From positions 1 through 64,000 of the forward strand of contig NZ_JRUQ01000019.1 of the NCBI RefSeq assembly GCF_000773975.1: DNA of 64,000 nucleotides, read 5' to 3'. The translations under genes and the position numbers were made by a program. The stretch comes from Erwinia typographi (lineage in GTDB: Bacteria > Pseudomonadota > Gammaproteobacteria > Enterobacterales > Enterobacteriaceae). Below are positions 26,718-36,811 of the stretch, piece after piece (the first letter of the stretch is position 1; every line of letters starts with the position of its first letter). The notes under the pieces were generated by a model. That model was not told the origin of the DNA. It ran no database searches and saw only the letters and a list, made by a program, of their open reading frames with translations.

Positions 26718-27267
26718 GCTTTGCTCCAAAACGGCGAAGATTAGTCAACGCGCGGTGCAGAAGTGATTTCACAGCGGGTACCGTCAGATTGCTCTCCGTA
26801 GCCGCTTCCGCCAGGCTCATTTCGCTCAGGTGGACATGCTCAACAATTTGCCGCTGTCGGGTGGATAACTGGTTGAGATAAAGGGACAGCTCTTCGCGGG
26901 TATCCCGCCGCTCCTGCGGACAGGAGAGATCGCCCGACTGCATCAGGGACTCTTCTTCCGCCACTTCCCAATGACGCTGGCGACCACGCCGACGTAGCGC
27001 ATCAATGGAGCGCGCCTGAGCGATGGCCTTCAGCCACGGCAGGAACGGGCAGGCGGGATCGTAAGTTTGGCGAACGCGGTGAACGGCCAGCAGAACGTCC
27101 TGAATAACGTCTTCAGTCAATACCGCATCGTCAATCTGCTTACGCACCATCGAACGAATAACCGGCACCAGCACGGTCAGCAGGCGTGTATAAGCCTGCT
27201 GGTCCCCAGCCTGCGCTCGCGCCATCAGAATTGGCCATTCATCATGTGGTGTATCAAATCGTCCCAT
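26704..27267 (-). CDS. ECF RNA polymerase sigma factor, SigF-like
   Basis: A 187-residue sigma factor. Region 2 (about 14–85) contains EDVIQDVLLAVHR and FLPWLKAIAQARSIDALRR. Region 4 (about 125–183) contains LSTRQRQIVEHVHLSEMSLAEAA and TVPAVKSLLHRALTNLR. There is no region 3, so it is an ECF sigma. The overlapping NrsF gene is its likely anti-sigma. Together they should switch on a stress regulon, possibly including the thiol-redox genes directly upstream. Confidence 0.92.
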   Translation of the reverse strand: MGRFDTPHDEWPILMARAQAGDQQAYTRLLTVLVPVIRSMVRKQIDDAVLTEDVIQDVLLAVHRVRQTYDPACPFLPWLKAIAQARSIDALRRRGRQRHWEVAEEESLMQSGDLSCPQERRDTREELSLYLNQLSTRQRQIVEHVHLSEMSLAEAATESNLTVPAVKSLLHRALTNLRRFGAKHDRS

Positions 27268-27294
27268 CTACCGCCTTTTTGCCCCTGCCTCCAC

Positions 27295-28527
27295 TTATGC
27301 CTTTTTGCCGCTGGCCTGGTTCAGCGCATTCACCACGATTGACGGGGTCAATACCTGTGGCAAAACCTTCGGTGCGCTGCCGTCCGCCGGATAAACAACA
27401 TATAGCGGCAGACCCCCCTGGCCAAATTCGTTCATCGCATCATCAATATCCGGGTTAAATTTTGTCGAATCCGCGACCATATACACCGTGCCGGTGCGTA
27501 CTATTGCCTCTTTTACCGCGTCAGTAGAGAGTGTAGTACGCTGGTTAACCTGACAGGTAATGCACCATGAAGCAGTGAAGTCCACCAGGATAGCTTTGCC
27601 ATGCCCGCGGTTATCGGCAACGGTTTGCGGCGACCATTTCACCTGCTGGACAGCATCCGCCGTTTGCCCGTCGGGCAATGGCGTTCCAGTCTGAATGATC
27701 CCCGCGACCGGGATAATAACCGCCACCAGCAGCAATACCGTTGCCCCATACAGCAGCTTATGCGGTTTTTCACGAAAGCGCCTTTTTTGCGCCATGCCGT
27801 AGATCCAGGCCGTAAAACCCAGGACCACGGAACAGGCAAGAATGGTCGCCAGCGCGGCGGTACCAGCCTGCTGCGCCAGCACCCAAACCAGCCAGGCAAA
27901 GGCGCCAAACATGGGGAAGGCCAGCCCGTGCTTCAACACGTCCATCCATGCGCCCGGCCGGGGCAACCGTTTTGCCAGCCGTGGAAACAGCGAGACCAGG
28001 GTAAACGGCGCGGCAAACCCAAGCGCCAGCGAGAAAAAGATCGCCAGAGAAACGGCTGGCGGCTGAACCAGAGCATAGCCTATGGCGCTGGCCATAAACG
28101 GAGCCGAACAGGGAGTTGCCACCACGATCGACAGCGCCCCAGTCAGCGCCGAACGAATTAATGAACTCCGTCCAACCTCGATCTCGCCCGCACGCTGGAG
28201 TGAAAGCCCGACTTCAAACACCCCCAGCAGGTTGAGGGCGGCCCCCAAAATAATCAGGGCAAGAATAGCGATAACCAGCGGAGACTGGAGCTGAAAACCC
28301 CAGCCAACTGCGTTTCCCGTGGCGCGGGCAGCCAGCAGGATGGCGGCCAGCGCCATCATGGTGACGACAACGCCCGCCAGAAATGCCAGCCCTTCGGCAC
28401 GCGCCGCTTTTGGGCCTCCCTGATGACGCAGCAGGCCGAGCGCCTTCAGAGAAATCACCGGAAACACGCAGGGCATGAAATTCAGGATAATGCCGCCTAA
28501 AAAGGCGGACAATATTGCAGTTAACAT
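27295..28527 (-). CDS. DsbD-like thiol:disulfide reductase with thioredoxin domain
   Basis: A 410-residue membrane protein. About eight transmembrane helices with the DsbD/CcdA signature (NFMPCVFPVISLKALG near the N-terminus and a paired ATPCSAPFMASAIG segment) are followed by a periplasmic thioredoxin domain with the CITC active site (ASWCITCQVN, about 320–330). The N-terminal alpha domain of DsbD is absent, so the electron acceptor must be another protein, perhaps the peroxiredoxin encoded just upstream. It would carry electrons from cytoplasmic thioredoxin to the periplasm. Confidence 0.9.
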   Translation of the reverse strand: MLTAILSAFLGGIILNFMPCVFPVISLKALGLLRHQGGPKAARAEGLAFLAGVVVTMMALAAILLAARATGNAVGWGFQLQSPLVIAILALIILGAALNLLGVFEVGLSLQRAGEIEVGRSSLIRSALTGALSIVVATPCSAPFMASAIGYALVQPPAVSLAIFFSLALGFAAPFTLVSLFPRLAKRLPRPGAWMDVLKHGLAFPMFGAFAWLVWVLAQQAGTAALATILACSVVLGFTAWIYGMAQKRRFREKPHKLLYGATVLLLVAVIIPVAGIIQTGTPLPDGQTADAVQQVKWSPQTVADNRGHGKAILVDFTASWCITCQVNQRTTLSTDAVKEAIVRTGTVYMVADSTKFNPDIDDAMNEFGQGGLPLYVVYPADGSAPKVLPQVLTPSIVVNALNQASGKKA

Positions 28528-28568
28528 AACGGGCCTCGGTAGGCTAAAAGATCGGCAGACAGCCTGTA

Positions 28569-29132
28569 TCAGGAGTGAGACGCAGAATACTGTTTCACCG
28601 CATCCATCGCTTTCTGAATATGCGTGTCAGGATTGCGGTCGGTATAGCTCAACAGGATCTTACCGTCCGGCGCGATCACATAGGAAGTGCGGTCGGAAAT
28701 CGTTTTGCCTTTCATCTGCATGGTGGTCTGGTATTCGCTGGCAATCTTAGCGCCAGGGTCCGCCGCTACCGTGAATTTATCGCGGCATTCCAGCTTGGAG
28801 AAATCACCGATTTGCTCGGTATTACCGGCCGTTACGCCAATGACGGTTGCCCCCAGCTTTTTAAAGCCGTCGGTAGCTTCGGCAAAATCATGTGCCTCAA
28901 TCGTACAGCCCTTACTGAAGGCCGCAGGGAAAAAGTAAAGTACCACTGGCCCTTTTTGCAGCGCCTGCTGAAGGGAAAACGTCAGCGGTTTACCAGCCAG
29001 TGCGCCCTGGAGTGTAAAGTCCGGTGCCTGAGCCCCGACGGGGAGCGCAGCCTCCGCGTTAAGGGCAGGCAGCGCGAGGCTCATCAAGGCGGCGGCGCTC
29101 AGGGAACAGACGAGTTTTTTTGTACGGTTCAT
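28569..29132 (-). CDS. Exported AhpC/TSA-type peroxiredoxin
   Basis: A 187-residue protein. The signal peptide runs to about residue 25 (ALPALNAEA). I chose the ATG at 29132, behind GGAG, because it gives a clean signal sequence; the longer frame does not. The peroxiredoxin fold shows VVLYFFPAAFSKGCTIEAHDF, with the peroxidatic cysteine in KGCT and a possible resolving cysteine in LECRDKF. It should reduce peroxides in the periplasm, with reducing power from the DsbD-like protein encoded 41 bases downstream. Confidence 0.9.
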   Translation of the reverse strand: MNRTKKLVCSLSAAALMSLALPALNAEAALPVGAQAPDFTLQGALAGKPLTFSLQQALQKGPVVLYFFPAAFSKGCTIEAHDFAEATDGFKKLGATVIGVTAGNTEQIGDFSKLECRDKFTVAADPGAKIASEYQTTMQMKGKTISDRTSYVIAPDGKILLSYTDRNPDTHIQKAMDAVKQYSASHS

Positions 29133-29258
29133 GGAAAGCTCCATCAGGGTTAAGATACGACTGTCTTTAACAGTTCGCTGCGGACCTTGAGAAAGTTTCG
29201 CCAGAAAAAAAATAAATTTCATCAGCCGCCTGCTGAGTGAAATCCAGGCAGAGGCTGG

Positions 29259-30086
29259 TCAGATCAGCATGGGTAAGGTTGCGCTGGCCGTTAGCTGGCT
29301 TGAGGTGGTGTACAGACTGCTGTGCGCGGTAAGCTCCCGGATAAGTACCTCAACCAGCAGCATGGCGCCGACCTTGGCGCTGAGTATACCAGCGCTAAGC
29401 GGTCCTTCCGGCCTGGCGGCGACCAACAGCATATCAGCCAGTTTCCCCAGCGGACTGCTAAGCGTATTACTTAGCATCAGCACTCGCGCCTTTTGCTTTT
29501 TAGCCAGCTTCACCACATGCATCAGATCTTTGGTCGACCCTGAGCTGGAGATGGCAATCACCAGATCGCCCTCTTTCACCGTCGAGGCATTCATCGCCGC
29601 CCGGTGCATATCATTAAACAGCAGGGCAGATTTACCCAGGCGAAGTAGCCTGTAGTGGAGGTAATCGCCGGTAATGGCGCTGGCCGCCACGCCGTAAATC
29701 TGTATCGATGCCGCCTGATGCAGGGCAAGCCCGGCCTGCTTCAGTACCTCACGGTTGATGAATTTTCCGGTATCCCTCAGCGCCTGGACGGACTCTTCGA
29801 CCAGCGCATCAATACTGTCGCCGCCAGCAGGCATATCCACCTGGTTTTGCTGAATGTCCAGCGCCAGAGCCATCTTGAACTCGGTATACCCCTTACACCT
29901 GAGATTCCGGCACAGACGGGTCACGCTCGCTTCGCTGGTCTCACTCTCTTTCGCCAGTTCAGTGATAGTCAGATACAGCACTTTATGAGGATCAGTGACG
30001 ATAAAGTCCCCCAGCTTTTGCAACGTCGGGCTGTAGCCCGGCAGGCCCTGTCGCAAATGCAGCAATATATTCTCATTTTCCATCAT
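29259..30086 (-). CDS. RpiR/MurR-family regulator
   Basis: A 275-residue regulator with an N-terminal RpiR helix-turn-helix (about 1–77, LTITELAKESETSEASVTRLCRNL) and a SIS sugar-phosphate-binding domain (about 110–250, IQIYGVAASAITGDY, AISSSGSTKDL). It is divergent from a PTS EIICB–nanE operon and probably senses an N-acetylated sugar phosphate such as ManNAc-6-P or MurNAc-6-P. A perfect palindrome in the shared promoter is its likely operator. Confidence 0.9.
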   Translation of the reverse strand: MMENENILLHLRQGLPGYSPTLQKLGDFIVTDPHKVLYLTITELAKESETSEASVTRLCRNLRCKGYTEFKMALALDIQQNQVDMPAGGDSIDALVEESVQALRDTGKFINREVLKQAGLALHQAASIQIYGVAASAITGDYLHYRLLRLGKSALLFNDMHRAAMNASTVKEGDLVIAISSSGSTKDLMHVVKLAKKQKARVLMLSNTLSSPLGKLADMLLVAARPEGPLSAGILSAKVGAMLLVEVLIRELTAHSSLYTTSSQLTASATLPMLI

Positions 30087-30186
30087 CTGACTTACCCGTA
30101 TTCCCGATGTCGACCCTGTCTAGTTTGGGGTAAAGCCCCCCGATTGCGCCAGCAGATTCGATCATAAGTGAAAGCTATAACGATAA

Positions 30187-30239
30187 TGGTGGAAATTTTC
30201 ACCTGACCAAATATATTGTGGTGATAATTATCACCACAA
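30187..30239. promoter_or_regulatory. Candidate RpiR operators in the rpiR–PTS intergenic region
   Basis: Bases 30216–30239 form a perfect 24-base palindrome with arms TTGTGGTGATAA and TTATCACCACAA, ending 22 bases before the EIICB start. A second, imperfect dyad, GGTGGAAATTTTCACC, lies at 30187–30202. Both share the GGTG...CACC edges. They would suit a dimeric or tetrameric SIS-domain repressor blocking the promoter. Confidence 0.7.
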
Positions 30240-30261
30240 CAACGCGTCGGGGTAAAAATTT

Positions 30262-31818
30262 ATGTCACTCTTCAGTGGGGCTGCTTCCGGGGCCTGGTTC
30301 GAAAAAGCGCAGCGCTTTGGAAAATCTTTCATGTTGCCGATTGCCGTACTACCTGCTGCAGGGTTATTGCTGGGTATCGGCGGGGCGTTGTCGAATCCGA
30401 ACACCATCAAGGCTTACCCTTTCCTGGATATTGCCTGGTTGCAGGGCGTGTTCACCATCATGGCCAGCGCAGGGTCAGTGGTCTTCGCCAACCTGGCGGT
30501 CTTGTTCGCCGTCGGCGTCGCGGTAGGACTGGCGAAAGGCGATAAAGGCACCGCGGGTCTGGCGTCTCTGCTCGCTTACCTGGTGATGAATGCCACGATC
30601 AATGCGCTGTTGAAACTGACCGGCGTGCTGGCGGCGACAGACGCTGGCGCTGTAGGTCAGGGAATGGCGCTTGGTATCCAGACGCTCGAAACGGGCGTGT
30701 TTGGCGGCGTAGTAATCGGTATCGTTACCTCGCTGCTGCACAACCGCTATAACAAAATTGCCCTGCCGCAGTTTCTTGGGTTCTTTGGCGGTTCGCGCTT
30801 TGTGCCGATTATCAGCTCCCTTGTCGCCATCCTGGTGGGTGCCGTCATGACCGTAGTCTGGCCGCATTGCCAGAAGCTGATTTTCGGCCTGGGTGGGCTG
30901 GTGGATGCCACAGGGTACTTTGGTACCTTTATCTACGGCTTCGTCTTGCGCATGTTGGGGCCGTTTGGTCTGCACCATATTTTCTATTTGCCCTTCTGGA
31001 CAACGGCGCTGGGCGGCTCCGAAATGGTTAACGGTCAGCTGGTGGAAGGAACGCAGCGCATTTTCTTCGCCCAGCTTGCCGATCCCAACACCAGGGAATT
31101 TTACGTCGGCACCTCGCGCTTTATGTCCGGGCGTTTCATCACCATGATGTTTGGCCTGATGGGCGCCTGCCTTGCGATGTATCACACCGCCAGGCCGGAG
31201 AACCGTAAGCGCGTGGCCGGGCTGCTGCTTTCTGCCGCCCTGACATCGTTCCTGACCGGTATCACCGAGCCCATTGAGTTCTCGTTCCTGTTCATTGCGC
31301 CGGTACTGTATGTGATACACGCCCTGTTCGACGGCCTGGCGTTTATGATTGCGCATATACTGCATATCACCATAGGCCAGACTTTTTCGGGCGGGCTGAT
31401 CGATTTCATTCTGTTTGGCGTGCTGCAGGGCGAGGCGAAAACCCACTGGATGTACGTGCCCATGGTCGGTATTCCCTGGTTCTTCCTCTACTACTTCACC
31501 TTCCGTATCGCCATCAACCACTTCAATTTTAAAACGCCGGGGCGTGAAGATGCCGCGGTTGAAAGCGAGCAGGTTCAGGTCACAGAGCGCCCACGGCAGG
31601 TGATTACCGCGCTGGGCGGTAAAGAGAACATCGCGGAGCTGGACTGCTGCGCCACGCGTCTGCGCATTACGCTGGTTGATGGCAACAAAATTGATGAAGC
31701 CGCGCTGAAAGCAACCGGCGCACGCGCCGTTGTCAGGCGCGGTAATGGCGTGCAGGTCATTTACGGTCCCCACGTCACCATTATTAAAAACGAAGTTGAG
31801 GAGTTACTTACGCTATGA
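30262..31818 (+). CDS. PTS EIICB permease for an N-acetylated hexosamine (substrate inferred)
   Basis: A 518-residue glucose-superfamily PTS protein. The EIIC domain (about 1–410) has the typical GIGGALSNP, the substrate-site motif ITEPIEFSF and [22 protein letters not shown] linker leads to a C-terminal EIIB domain (about 445–518) with its phosphocysteine in [11 protein letters not shown]. There is no EIIA, so it would depend on EIIA-Glc. The following gene, nanE, overlaps it by four bases, pointing to import and phosphorylation of ManNAc or a related sugar. RpiR control is likely. Confidence 0.88.
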   Translation: MSLFSGAASGAWFEKAQRFGKSFMLPIAVLPAAGLLLGIGGALSNPNTIKAYPFLDIAWLQGVFTIMASAGSVVFANLAVLFAVGVAVGLAKGDKGTAGLASLLAYLVMNATINALLKLTGVLAATDAGAVGQGMALGIQTLETGVFGGVVIGIVTSLLHNRYNKIALPQFLGFFGGSRFVPIISSLVAILVGAVMTVVWPHCQKLIFGLGGLVDATGYFGTFIYGFVLRMLGPFGLHHIFYLPFWTTALGGSEMVNGQLVEGTQRIFFAQLADPNTREFYVGTSRFMSGRFITMMFGLMGACLAMYHTARPENRKRVAGLLLSAALTSFLTGITEPIEFSFLFIAPVLYVIHALFDGLAFMIAHILHITIGQTFSGGLIDFILFGVLQGEAKTHWMYVPMVGIPWFFLYYFTFRIAINHFNFKTPGREDAAVESEQVQVTERPRQVITALGGKENIAELDCCATRLRITLVDGNKIDEAALKATGARAVVRRGNGVQVIYGPHVTIIKNEVEELLTL

Positions 31819-32513
31819 AAGCCCCCATGTTGCAACAAATTAAGGGGAAGCTGATCGTTTCCTGCCAGGCCCTGGAAAACGAGCCGCTGCACAGCGCTTA
31901 TATTATGTCGCGCATGGCCGTGGCCGCGATGGAAGGCGGCGCGGCGGCTATACGAGCGAACAGTCTGGCTGATGTTCAGAAGATTATGGATACGGTGGAT
32001 CTGCCGGTTATCGCCATTCTTAAACGCGACTATCCCGGTAGCGATGTCTTTATCACCGCCACGCTTCAGGAAGTCGATGAGTTGATGGCGGCGCATCCGC
32101 AGATGATTGCTATGGACGCGACAGGTCATACCCGCCCTGGCGAACGCCAGCTGCCGGAACTGGTTGCCGCGATACGCGAGCGTTATCCGGATTTGTTACT
32201 GATGGCCGATATTGCGACCGTTGAGGAAGCGCGCCATGCCGCCTCGCTGGGCTTTGACTGTGTAGGCACCACGCTGCATGGCTATACCCGCGAGACCACG
32301 GGCAAAAGCCTTGCGGACGATGATTACCAATTCCTGCATGAGGTTATTGCGGCCGTCAGCGTGCCGGTGATTGCCGAGGGGAATGTGGCAACGCCAGAGA
32401 TGGCCGCGCATTGCCTGTCGTCAGGCGCTCATGCGGTAGTGGTTGGCGGAGCGATTACCCGCCCGCAGCAAATCACCCGTCGCTTCGTCAATGCCCTGGT
32501 TGCGCCAGCGTAA
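31815..32513 (+). CDS. nanE: N-acetylmannosamine-6-phosphate 2-epimerase
   Basis: A 232-residue TIM-barrel enzyme recognised by [66 protein letters not shown] and [11 protein letters not shown]. It converts ManNAc-6-P to GlcNAc-6-P, which feeds the nag pathway. It overlaps the EIICB gene by an ATGA. No nanA or nanK is nearby, which fits a PTS that delivers ManNAc already phosphorylated. Confidence 0.93.
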   Translation: MKAPMLQQIKGKLIVSCQALENEPLHSAYIMSRMAVAAMEGGAAAIRANSLADVQKIMDTVDLPVIAILKRDYPGSDVFITATLQEVDELMAAHPQMIAMDATGHTRPGERQLPELVAAIRERYPDLLLMADIATVEEARHAASLGFDCVGTTLHGYTRETTGKSLADDDYQFLHEVIAAVSVPVIAEGNVATPEMAAHCLSSGAHAVVVGGAITRPQQITRRFVNALVAPA

Positions 32514-32530
32514 TCCGGCCGCTCAGTTCC

Positions 32531-33715
32531 TCACAGGGCCTGAGCGCAAGCCCAGGCGGAGCTCCAGGCCCATTGGAAATTGTAGCCGCCGAGCCAGCCG
32601 GTCACGTCCACCACTTCGCCGATGAAATACAGGCCGGGGACATCGCGCGCCTCCATCGTTTTAGAGGAGAGCACGCTGGTATCCACGCCGCCCAGCGTGA
32701 CTTCTGCCGTGCGGTAGCCTTCAGTGCCGTTTGGCTGAACGCGCCAGCGGTGTAACGCCTCAACCAACTCGCCCTGCTGGCGGCTGTTCAGCTGTTTCAG
32801 GGTGCATTCCGGCACGCTGCTCAGCAGTTGCAGGCACTCCACCAGGCGGCGGGGCAGCACTTTTGCCAGCGTATTTTTCAGGCTCTGATTCGGGTGCGCC
32901 TTGCGCTCTTGATTAATAAAGTCGCCGAGGTCGCGCTCCGGCGACAGGTTAATAGTGACGAATTCACCCGGCTGCCAGTAGCTGGAAAGTTGCAGCACCG
33001 CCGGGCCGGACAGACCGCGATGGGTAAAAAGCAGCGCTTCTTTGAAGATCGTGCCATCTTCGGCGCTCATCAGCGAGGGCACCGCCACGCCGGAGAGCGT
33101 CTTAAGCTGTTCCAGCAGCGGCTTATGCAGCGTAAAGGGCACCAGTCCGGCGCGGGTCGGAAACACCGTCAGCCCAAACTGCCCGGCAATTTTATAGCCA
33201 AAGGGGGTGGCGCCCAGTCCCGGCATAGAAAGCCCGCCGGAGGCGATAACCAGTTTCTCCGCCTGCGCGACGCTGCCGTTCAGCTCCAGCGTGTAGCCCG
33301 CCTCGTCCCGGCTTACGCTCAGCACCTCGCTTCTCAGGCGTAGCGTCACCTTCCCGATCTCGCACTCTTTCAGCAGCAGGTCGACAATCTGCTGCGCCGA
33401 GTCGTCGCAAAACAGCTGGCCCAGCGTTTTCTCGTGCCAGGCGATGCCGTGACGATTGACCAGATCGATAAAATCCCACTGGGTGTAACGCGCCAGCGCG
33501 GATTTACAAAAGTGGGGGTTCTGCGACAGATAGGCTGCCGGTTCGGTATGGAGGTTGGTGAAATTGCAGCGTCCGCCGCCGGACATAAGAATTTTGCGGC
33601 CCGCTTTTTTGCCGTTATCCAGCAGCAGGACACGCTTGCCGCGCTGCCCCGCCTGGGCGGCGCAGAACAGGCCAGCCGCACCGGCGCCAATGATAATAAC
33701 GTCAAACTTTTCCAC
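32531..33715 (-). CDS. yhiN: YhiN-family flavoprotein (NAD(P)/FAD-dependent oxidoreductase)
   Basis: A 394-residue flavoprotein of the HI0933/BaiN-like family. It has a Rossmann motif VIIIGAGAAGLFCAAQAG at the N-terminus, GGRCNFTN, VIASGGLSMPGLGATPFGY, and the C-terminal FIGEVVDVTGWLGGYNFQWAW. The GTG start at 33715 is preceded by GGAG; the longer open frame upstream has no ribosome site and does not fit the family. It sits next to pitA as in E. coli. The physiological reaction is unknown. Confidence 0.9.
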   Translation of the reverse strand: MEKFDVIIIGAGAAGLFCAAQAGQRGKRVLLLDNGKKAGRKILMSGGGRCNFTNLHTEPAAYLSQNPHFCKSALARYTQWDFIDLVNRHGIAWHEKTLGQLFCDDSAQQIVDLLLKECEIGKVTLRLRSEVLSVSRDEAGYTLELNGSVAQAEKLVIASGGLSMPGLGATPFGYKIAGQFGLTVFPTRAGLVPFTLHKPLLEQLKTLSGVAVPSLMSAEDGTIFKEALLFTHRGLSGPAVLQLSSYWQPGEFVTINLSPERDLGDFINQERKAHPNQSLKNTLAKVLPRRLVECLQLLSSVPECTLKQLNSRQQGELVEALHRWRVQPNGTEGYRTAEVTLGGVDTSVLSSKTMEARDVPGLYFIGEVVDVTGWLGGYNFQWAWSSAWACAQAL

Positions 33716-33955
33716 GACTCGCTCCGGGCTGCTGAAAAAAACGCTGATTGTAGTGACAAGGGGCGGAGGATGCCAGAGTAACAAAAATGTCATCCGGGAA
33801 ACATTTTGTAACCGGATGATTTTCAACAAGATCAAATCAGTGATTTCGCCTTTTTGACACATTTATGTCAAAAAAGGCTATATTTCCCTTTCCCCAGCCG
33901 CGGTTTCTCGCTGATAATGCGCCGCGTTCATGTCCTCCAAAATGGCTTAACGTTT

Positions 33956-35458
33956 ATGTTACATCTGTTCGCTGGGCTCGATTTCCATACTGGCCTGTTA
34001 CTGGTCCTCGCGCTGCTGTTTGTGTTGTTCTACGAAGCCATTAACGGTTTCCACGATACGGCCAATGCGGTGGCGACTGTGATTTATACCCGCGCTATGC
34101 GATCGCAGCTGGCGGTAGCAATGGCCGGGGTGTTCAACTTCTTTGGCGTGCTGCTGGGCGGATTAAGCGTGGCTTACGCTATCGTTCATCTTCTTCCCAC
34201 CGACCTGCTGCTTAACGTTGGATCGGCTCATGGCCTCGCCATGGTCTTCTCAATGCTACTGGCCGCGATTATCTGGAATCTCGGCACCTGGTATTTCGGT
34301 CTGCCGGCCTCCAGCTCGCACACGCTTATCGGCGCCATTATCGGCATCGGCCTGACCAACGCACTGGTCACCGGCACCTCGGTAGTGGACGCGCTGAATA
34401 TCCCTAAAATGATCGGCATTTTCCTGTCGCTGGTGATTTCACCGATTGTTGGCCTCGTGCTGGCTGGCGGGCTGGTGTTTATTCTGCGTCGCTACTGGAG
34501 CGGAAGCAAAAAGCGTCTGCGTATTCATATGACGCCAGCGGAACGCGAAAAGATCGATGGTAAAAAGAAACCGCCGTTCTGGACCCGTATCGCCCTGATT
34601 GTTTCGGCTATCGGCGTGAGCTACTCGCACGGCGCGAACGACGGCCAGAAAGGCATCGGCCTGATTATGCTGGTGCTGATTGGCGTTGCCCCAGCCGGGT
34701 TTGTGGTAAACATGAACTCGTCCGGTTATGACATCACCCGTACCCGTGATGCGGTGAACAATCTGGAGCAGTACTATCAGCAGCACGCTGACACGCTAAC
34801 GCACATCGTGCAGATGGCGCCGCCAGCCGTGCCGACGCCGGAAGAAAACCCCGGTACGCCGCAAGAGTTTCACTGCAACGCCGAGCGCGCGCTGTCAGCA
34901 ATTCAACATGCCCAGAGCCTGCTGAACAACCTGCAAAGCTACGATAAGCTGAACGTCGAACAGCGCTCGCACCTTCGCCGTTTGCTGATGTGCATCTCCG
35001 ATACGGCCGATAAAGCCGCTAAAATGCCGAACGTCAGCAGCGACGACCAGCGCCTGCTCGGCAAGCTGAAAGGCGATCTGCTGAATACCGTGGAGTATGC
35101 GCCGCTCTGGATTATCGTCGCGGTGGCCTTTGCACTTTCGATGGGTACAATGGTGGGATGGCGTCGCGTCGCGACCACCATCGGCGAGAAGATCGGTAAA
35201 AAAGGCATGACCTATGCTCAGGGCATGTCGGCGCAGATGACGGCCGCCGTGTCTATTGGCGTGGCGAGCTATACCGGGATGCCTGTGTCGACAACCCATG
35301 TGCTCTCCTCTTCCGTCGCCGGTACGATGCTGGTTGACGGCGGCGGCGTACAGAGTCGCACCATCAAAAATATCCTGCTGGCGTGGGTATTAACCCTGCC
35401 GATCTCGATAATATTATCGGGTGTGCTGTACTGGCTGGCGTTGAAGTTCGTGGCTTAA
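33956..35458 (+). CDS. pitA: Low-affinity inorganic phosphate/metal-phosphate transporter
   Basis: A 500-residue integral membrane protein of the PiT family. It has the two inverted signature repeats ([15 protein letters not shown] near the N-terminus and [13 protein letters not shown] mid-protein) and a hydrophilic loop (about 255–385) between the two membrane halves. The sequence tracks E. coli PitA from MLHLFAGLD onward, so the ATG at 33956 was chosen over the longer frame. It imports phosphate as a metal complex driven by the proton gradient. A strong bidirectional terminator follows. Confidence 0.96.
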   Translation: MLHLFAGLDFHTGLLLVLALLFVLFYEAINGFHDTANAVATVIYTRAMRSQLAVAMAGVFNFFGVLLGGLSVAYAIVHLLPTDLLLNVGSAHGLAMVFSMLLAAIIWNLGTWYFGLPASSSHTLIGAIIGIGLTNALVTGTSVVDALNIPKMIGIFLSLVISPIVGLVLAGGLVFILRRYWSGSKKRLRIHMTPAEREKIDGKKKPPFWTRIALIVSAIGVSYSHGANDGQKGIGLIMLVLIGVAPAGFVVNMNSSGYDITRTRDAVNNLEQYYQQHADTLTHIVQMAPPAVPTPEENPGTPQEFHCNAERALSAIQHAQSLLNNLQSYDKLNVEQRSHLRRLLMCISDTADKAAKMPNVSSDDQRLLGKLKGDLLNTVEYAPLWIIVAVAFALSMGTMVGWRRVATTIGEKIGKKGMTYAQGMSAQMTAAVSIGVASYTGMPVSTTHVLSSSVAGTMLVDGGGVQSRTIKNILLAWVLTLPISIILSGVLYWLALKFVA

Positions 35459-35473
35459 TCACCGCTTCCAGGC

Positions 35474-35511
35474 AAAAGGGCGGAAAGGTCAATAACCTTT
35501 CCGCCCTTTTT
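35474..35511. terminator. Bidirectional intrinsic terminator of pitA and uspB
   Basis: Perfect 12-base stem GGGCGGAAAGGT (35478–35489)/ACCTTTCCGCCC (35495–35506) with a CAATA loop, flanked by AAAA and TTTTT. It works for both the rightward pitA and the leftward uspB transcripts. Confidence 0.95.
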
Positions 35512-35534
35512 GTTTTCTGCTGTCGGCGCGGCTC

Positions 35535-35870
35535 TCAGTGCCAGATGAGCAGCCCGACCAGACTAACCACCACCAGACCACACAGCAGACTGCTCAGGAT
35601 AAATTGCCCCCGAACCCGTTCGCAGCGGCGAATAAACTCATCATCATGATGGTCACGATAGCGCTGTGACCAGATATAGCGCACCAGCCTGACCTGCTTG
35701 CTCGGCTGCCCGTGCGAGGTAAAGAAGCCTGCGCCATCTACGTATTGATAAAGTAAAGGGTCACACCCACGAAGCACCACTAATAACGCACGCAAAGAGG
35801 AAAAATAGCGCGCCATATTCACCACACATACCACACAAAGAGCCCAAAAAAGCGCGATGGTGCTGATCAT
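35535..35870 (-). CDS. uspB: Universal stress protein B
   Basis: A 111-residue membrane protein starting [12 protein letters not shown] at 35870, the same length as E. coli UspB. It has an N-terminal hydrophobic helix (about 2–20), a central hydrophilic domain ([24 protein letters not shown]) and a C-terminal helix (about 89–110). In E. coli it is induced by sigma S and needed for ethanol resistance in stationary phase. It is divergent from uspA and convergent with pitA, the standard arrangement. Confidence 0.93.
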   Translation of the reverse strand: MISTIALFWALCVVCVVNMARYFSSLRALLVVLRGCDPLLYQYVDGAGFFTSHGQPSKQVRLVRYIWSQRYRDHHDDEFIRRCERVRGQFILSSLLCGLVVVSLVGLLIWH

Positions 35871-36315
35871 GATCCCCTCCCGGCAATACATCAAAGAGCG
35901 TATTCAGCGGGGAACGCCGGACAGGCCCCACAATGATTTGCCAATCACCTCATTGAACCAGACAGAATTGTAATTGTATCCGCAGAGCGACCGTCATTAG
36001 CGCATAACATGTCGTTAATATCAGTGTAGGAGATCTGCTTAAATCTTTTCCAGCGATGTTTTACACAACCGCAAGAAAGAGAGAAAAATTCATTTTGATC
36101 CCGCTCGCAAAGGGCGCGGCCAACACGCCCTTCCGCTAATCATTCGGGCTATAATAACAGCGAGAATAATAGCGGCGTCGGGGTATTTACTCACCCAAGG
36201 CGCGGTACTAAACCTCAACGCATTAAACATTAGCAACGGATTTCAATGTGTTATGATGCAAAAAGACAACTTTGTCGGCGGATAACCCTCCGCAACGAAA
36301 GAAAGGAGTATCGTT
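35871..36315. promoter_or_regulatory. Divergent uspB/uspA promoter region
   Basis: About 445 bases with no gene seen. It is expected to hold the stress-induced promoters of uspB (leftward) and uspA (rightward). A TATAAT box at 36150–36155 could be a -10 element, though the matching -35 is weak. A ribosome binding site AAAGGAG precedes uspA. Confidence 0.5.
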
Positions 36316-36756
36316 ATGTCTTATAAACACATTCTGATTGCAGTCGACCTTTCCCCGGAAAGTAAGCTGCTGGTCGCCAAAGCGGTGTCGATGGCGCGTC
36401 CTTACGATGCCAAAGTGTCGCTGATCCACGTCGACGTAAACTATTCCGATCTCTATACCGGGCTGATTGACGTGAACCTTGGCGATATGCAAAAGCGTAT
36501 CTCTGAAGAAACCCATACTGCCCTGACCGACCTCTCCAACAGCGCAGGCTACCCGATTTCCGAAACCCTCAGCGGCAGCGGCGATCTGGGCCAGGTGCTG
36601 GTCGACGCGATCAGAAAATATGACGTCGATCTGGTGGTTTGCGGTCACCATCAGGACTTCTGGAGCAAGCTGATGTCCTCGGCTCGCCAGCTGATCAACA
36701 CCGTACATATCGATATGCTGATCGTACCGCTGCGCGACGAAGACGAAGAGTCATAG
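36316..36756 (+). CDS. uspA: Universal stress protein A
   Basis: A 146-residue cytoplasmic protein with the Usp fold: [12 protein letters not shown] at the N-terminus, [21 protein letters not shown], and [23 protein letters not shown] near the end, followed by the IDMLIVPL strand. It matches E. coli UspA closely in sequence and length, with two extra residues. It supports survival in growth arrest. It belongs to the non-ATP-binding UspA class, without the G2xG9xG(S/T) motif. Confidence 0.95.
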   Translation: MSYKHILIAVDLSPESKLLVAKAVSMARPYDAKVSLIHVDVNYSDLYTGLIDVNLGDMQKRISEETHTALTDLSNSAGYPISETLSGSGDLGQVLVDAIRKYDVDLVVCGHHQDFWSKLMSSARQLINTVHIDMLIVPLRDEDEES

Positions 36757-36766
36757 CGTCAGGCCG

Positions 36767-36787
36767 GGGCGGAACAGGATTCCGCCC
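36767..36787. terminator. Stem-loop between uspA and rsmJ
   Basis: Stem GGGCGGAA (36767–36774)/TTCCGCCC (36780–36787) with a CAGGA loop lies between the convergent uspA and rsmJ genes. There is only a weak T-run after it, so termination efficiency is uncertain. Confidence 0.6.
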
Positions 36788-36811
36788 TGCCCCTTGCGAC
36801 AGAGACCATGG

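Noticed and set aside
30475-31773. 432-codon open frame on the minus strand
   Set aside because: Exact antisense shadow of the EIICB gene in GC-rich coding DNA; low-complexity His/Gln-rich product and no ribosome site.
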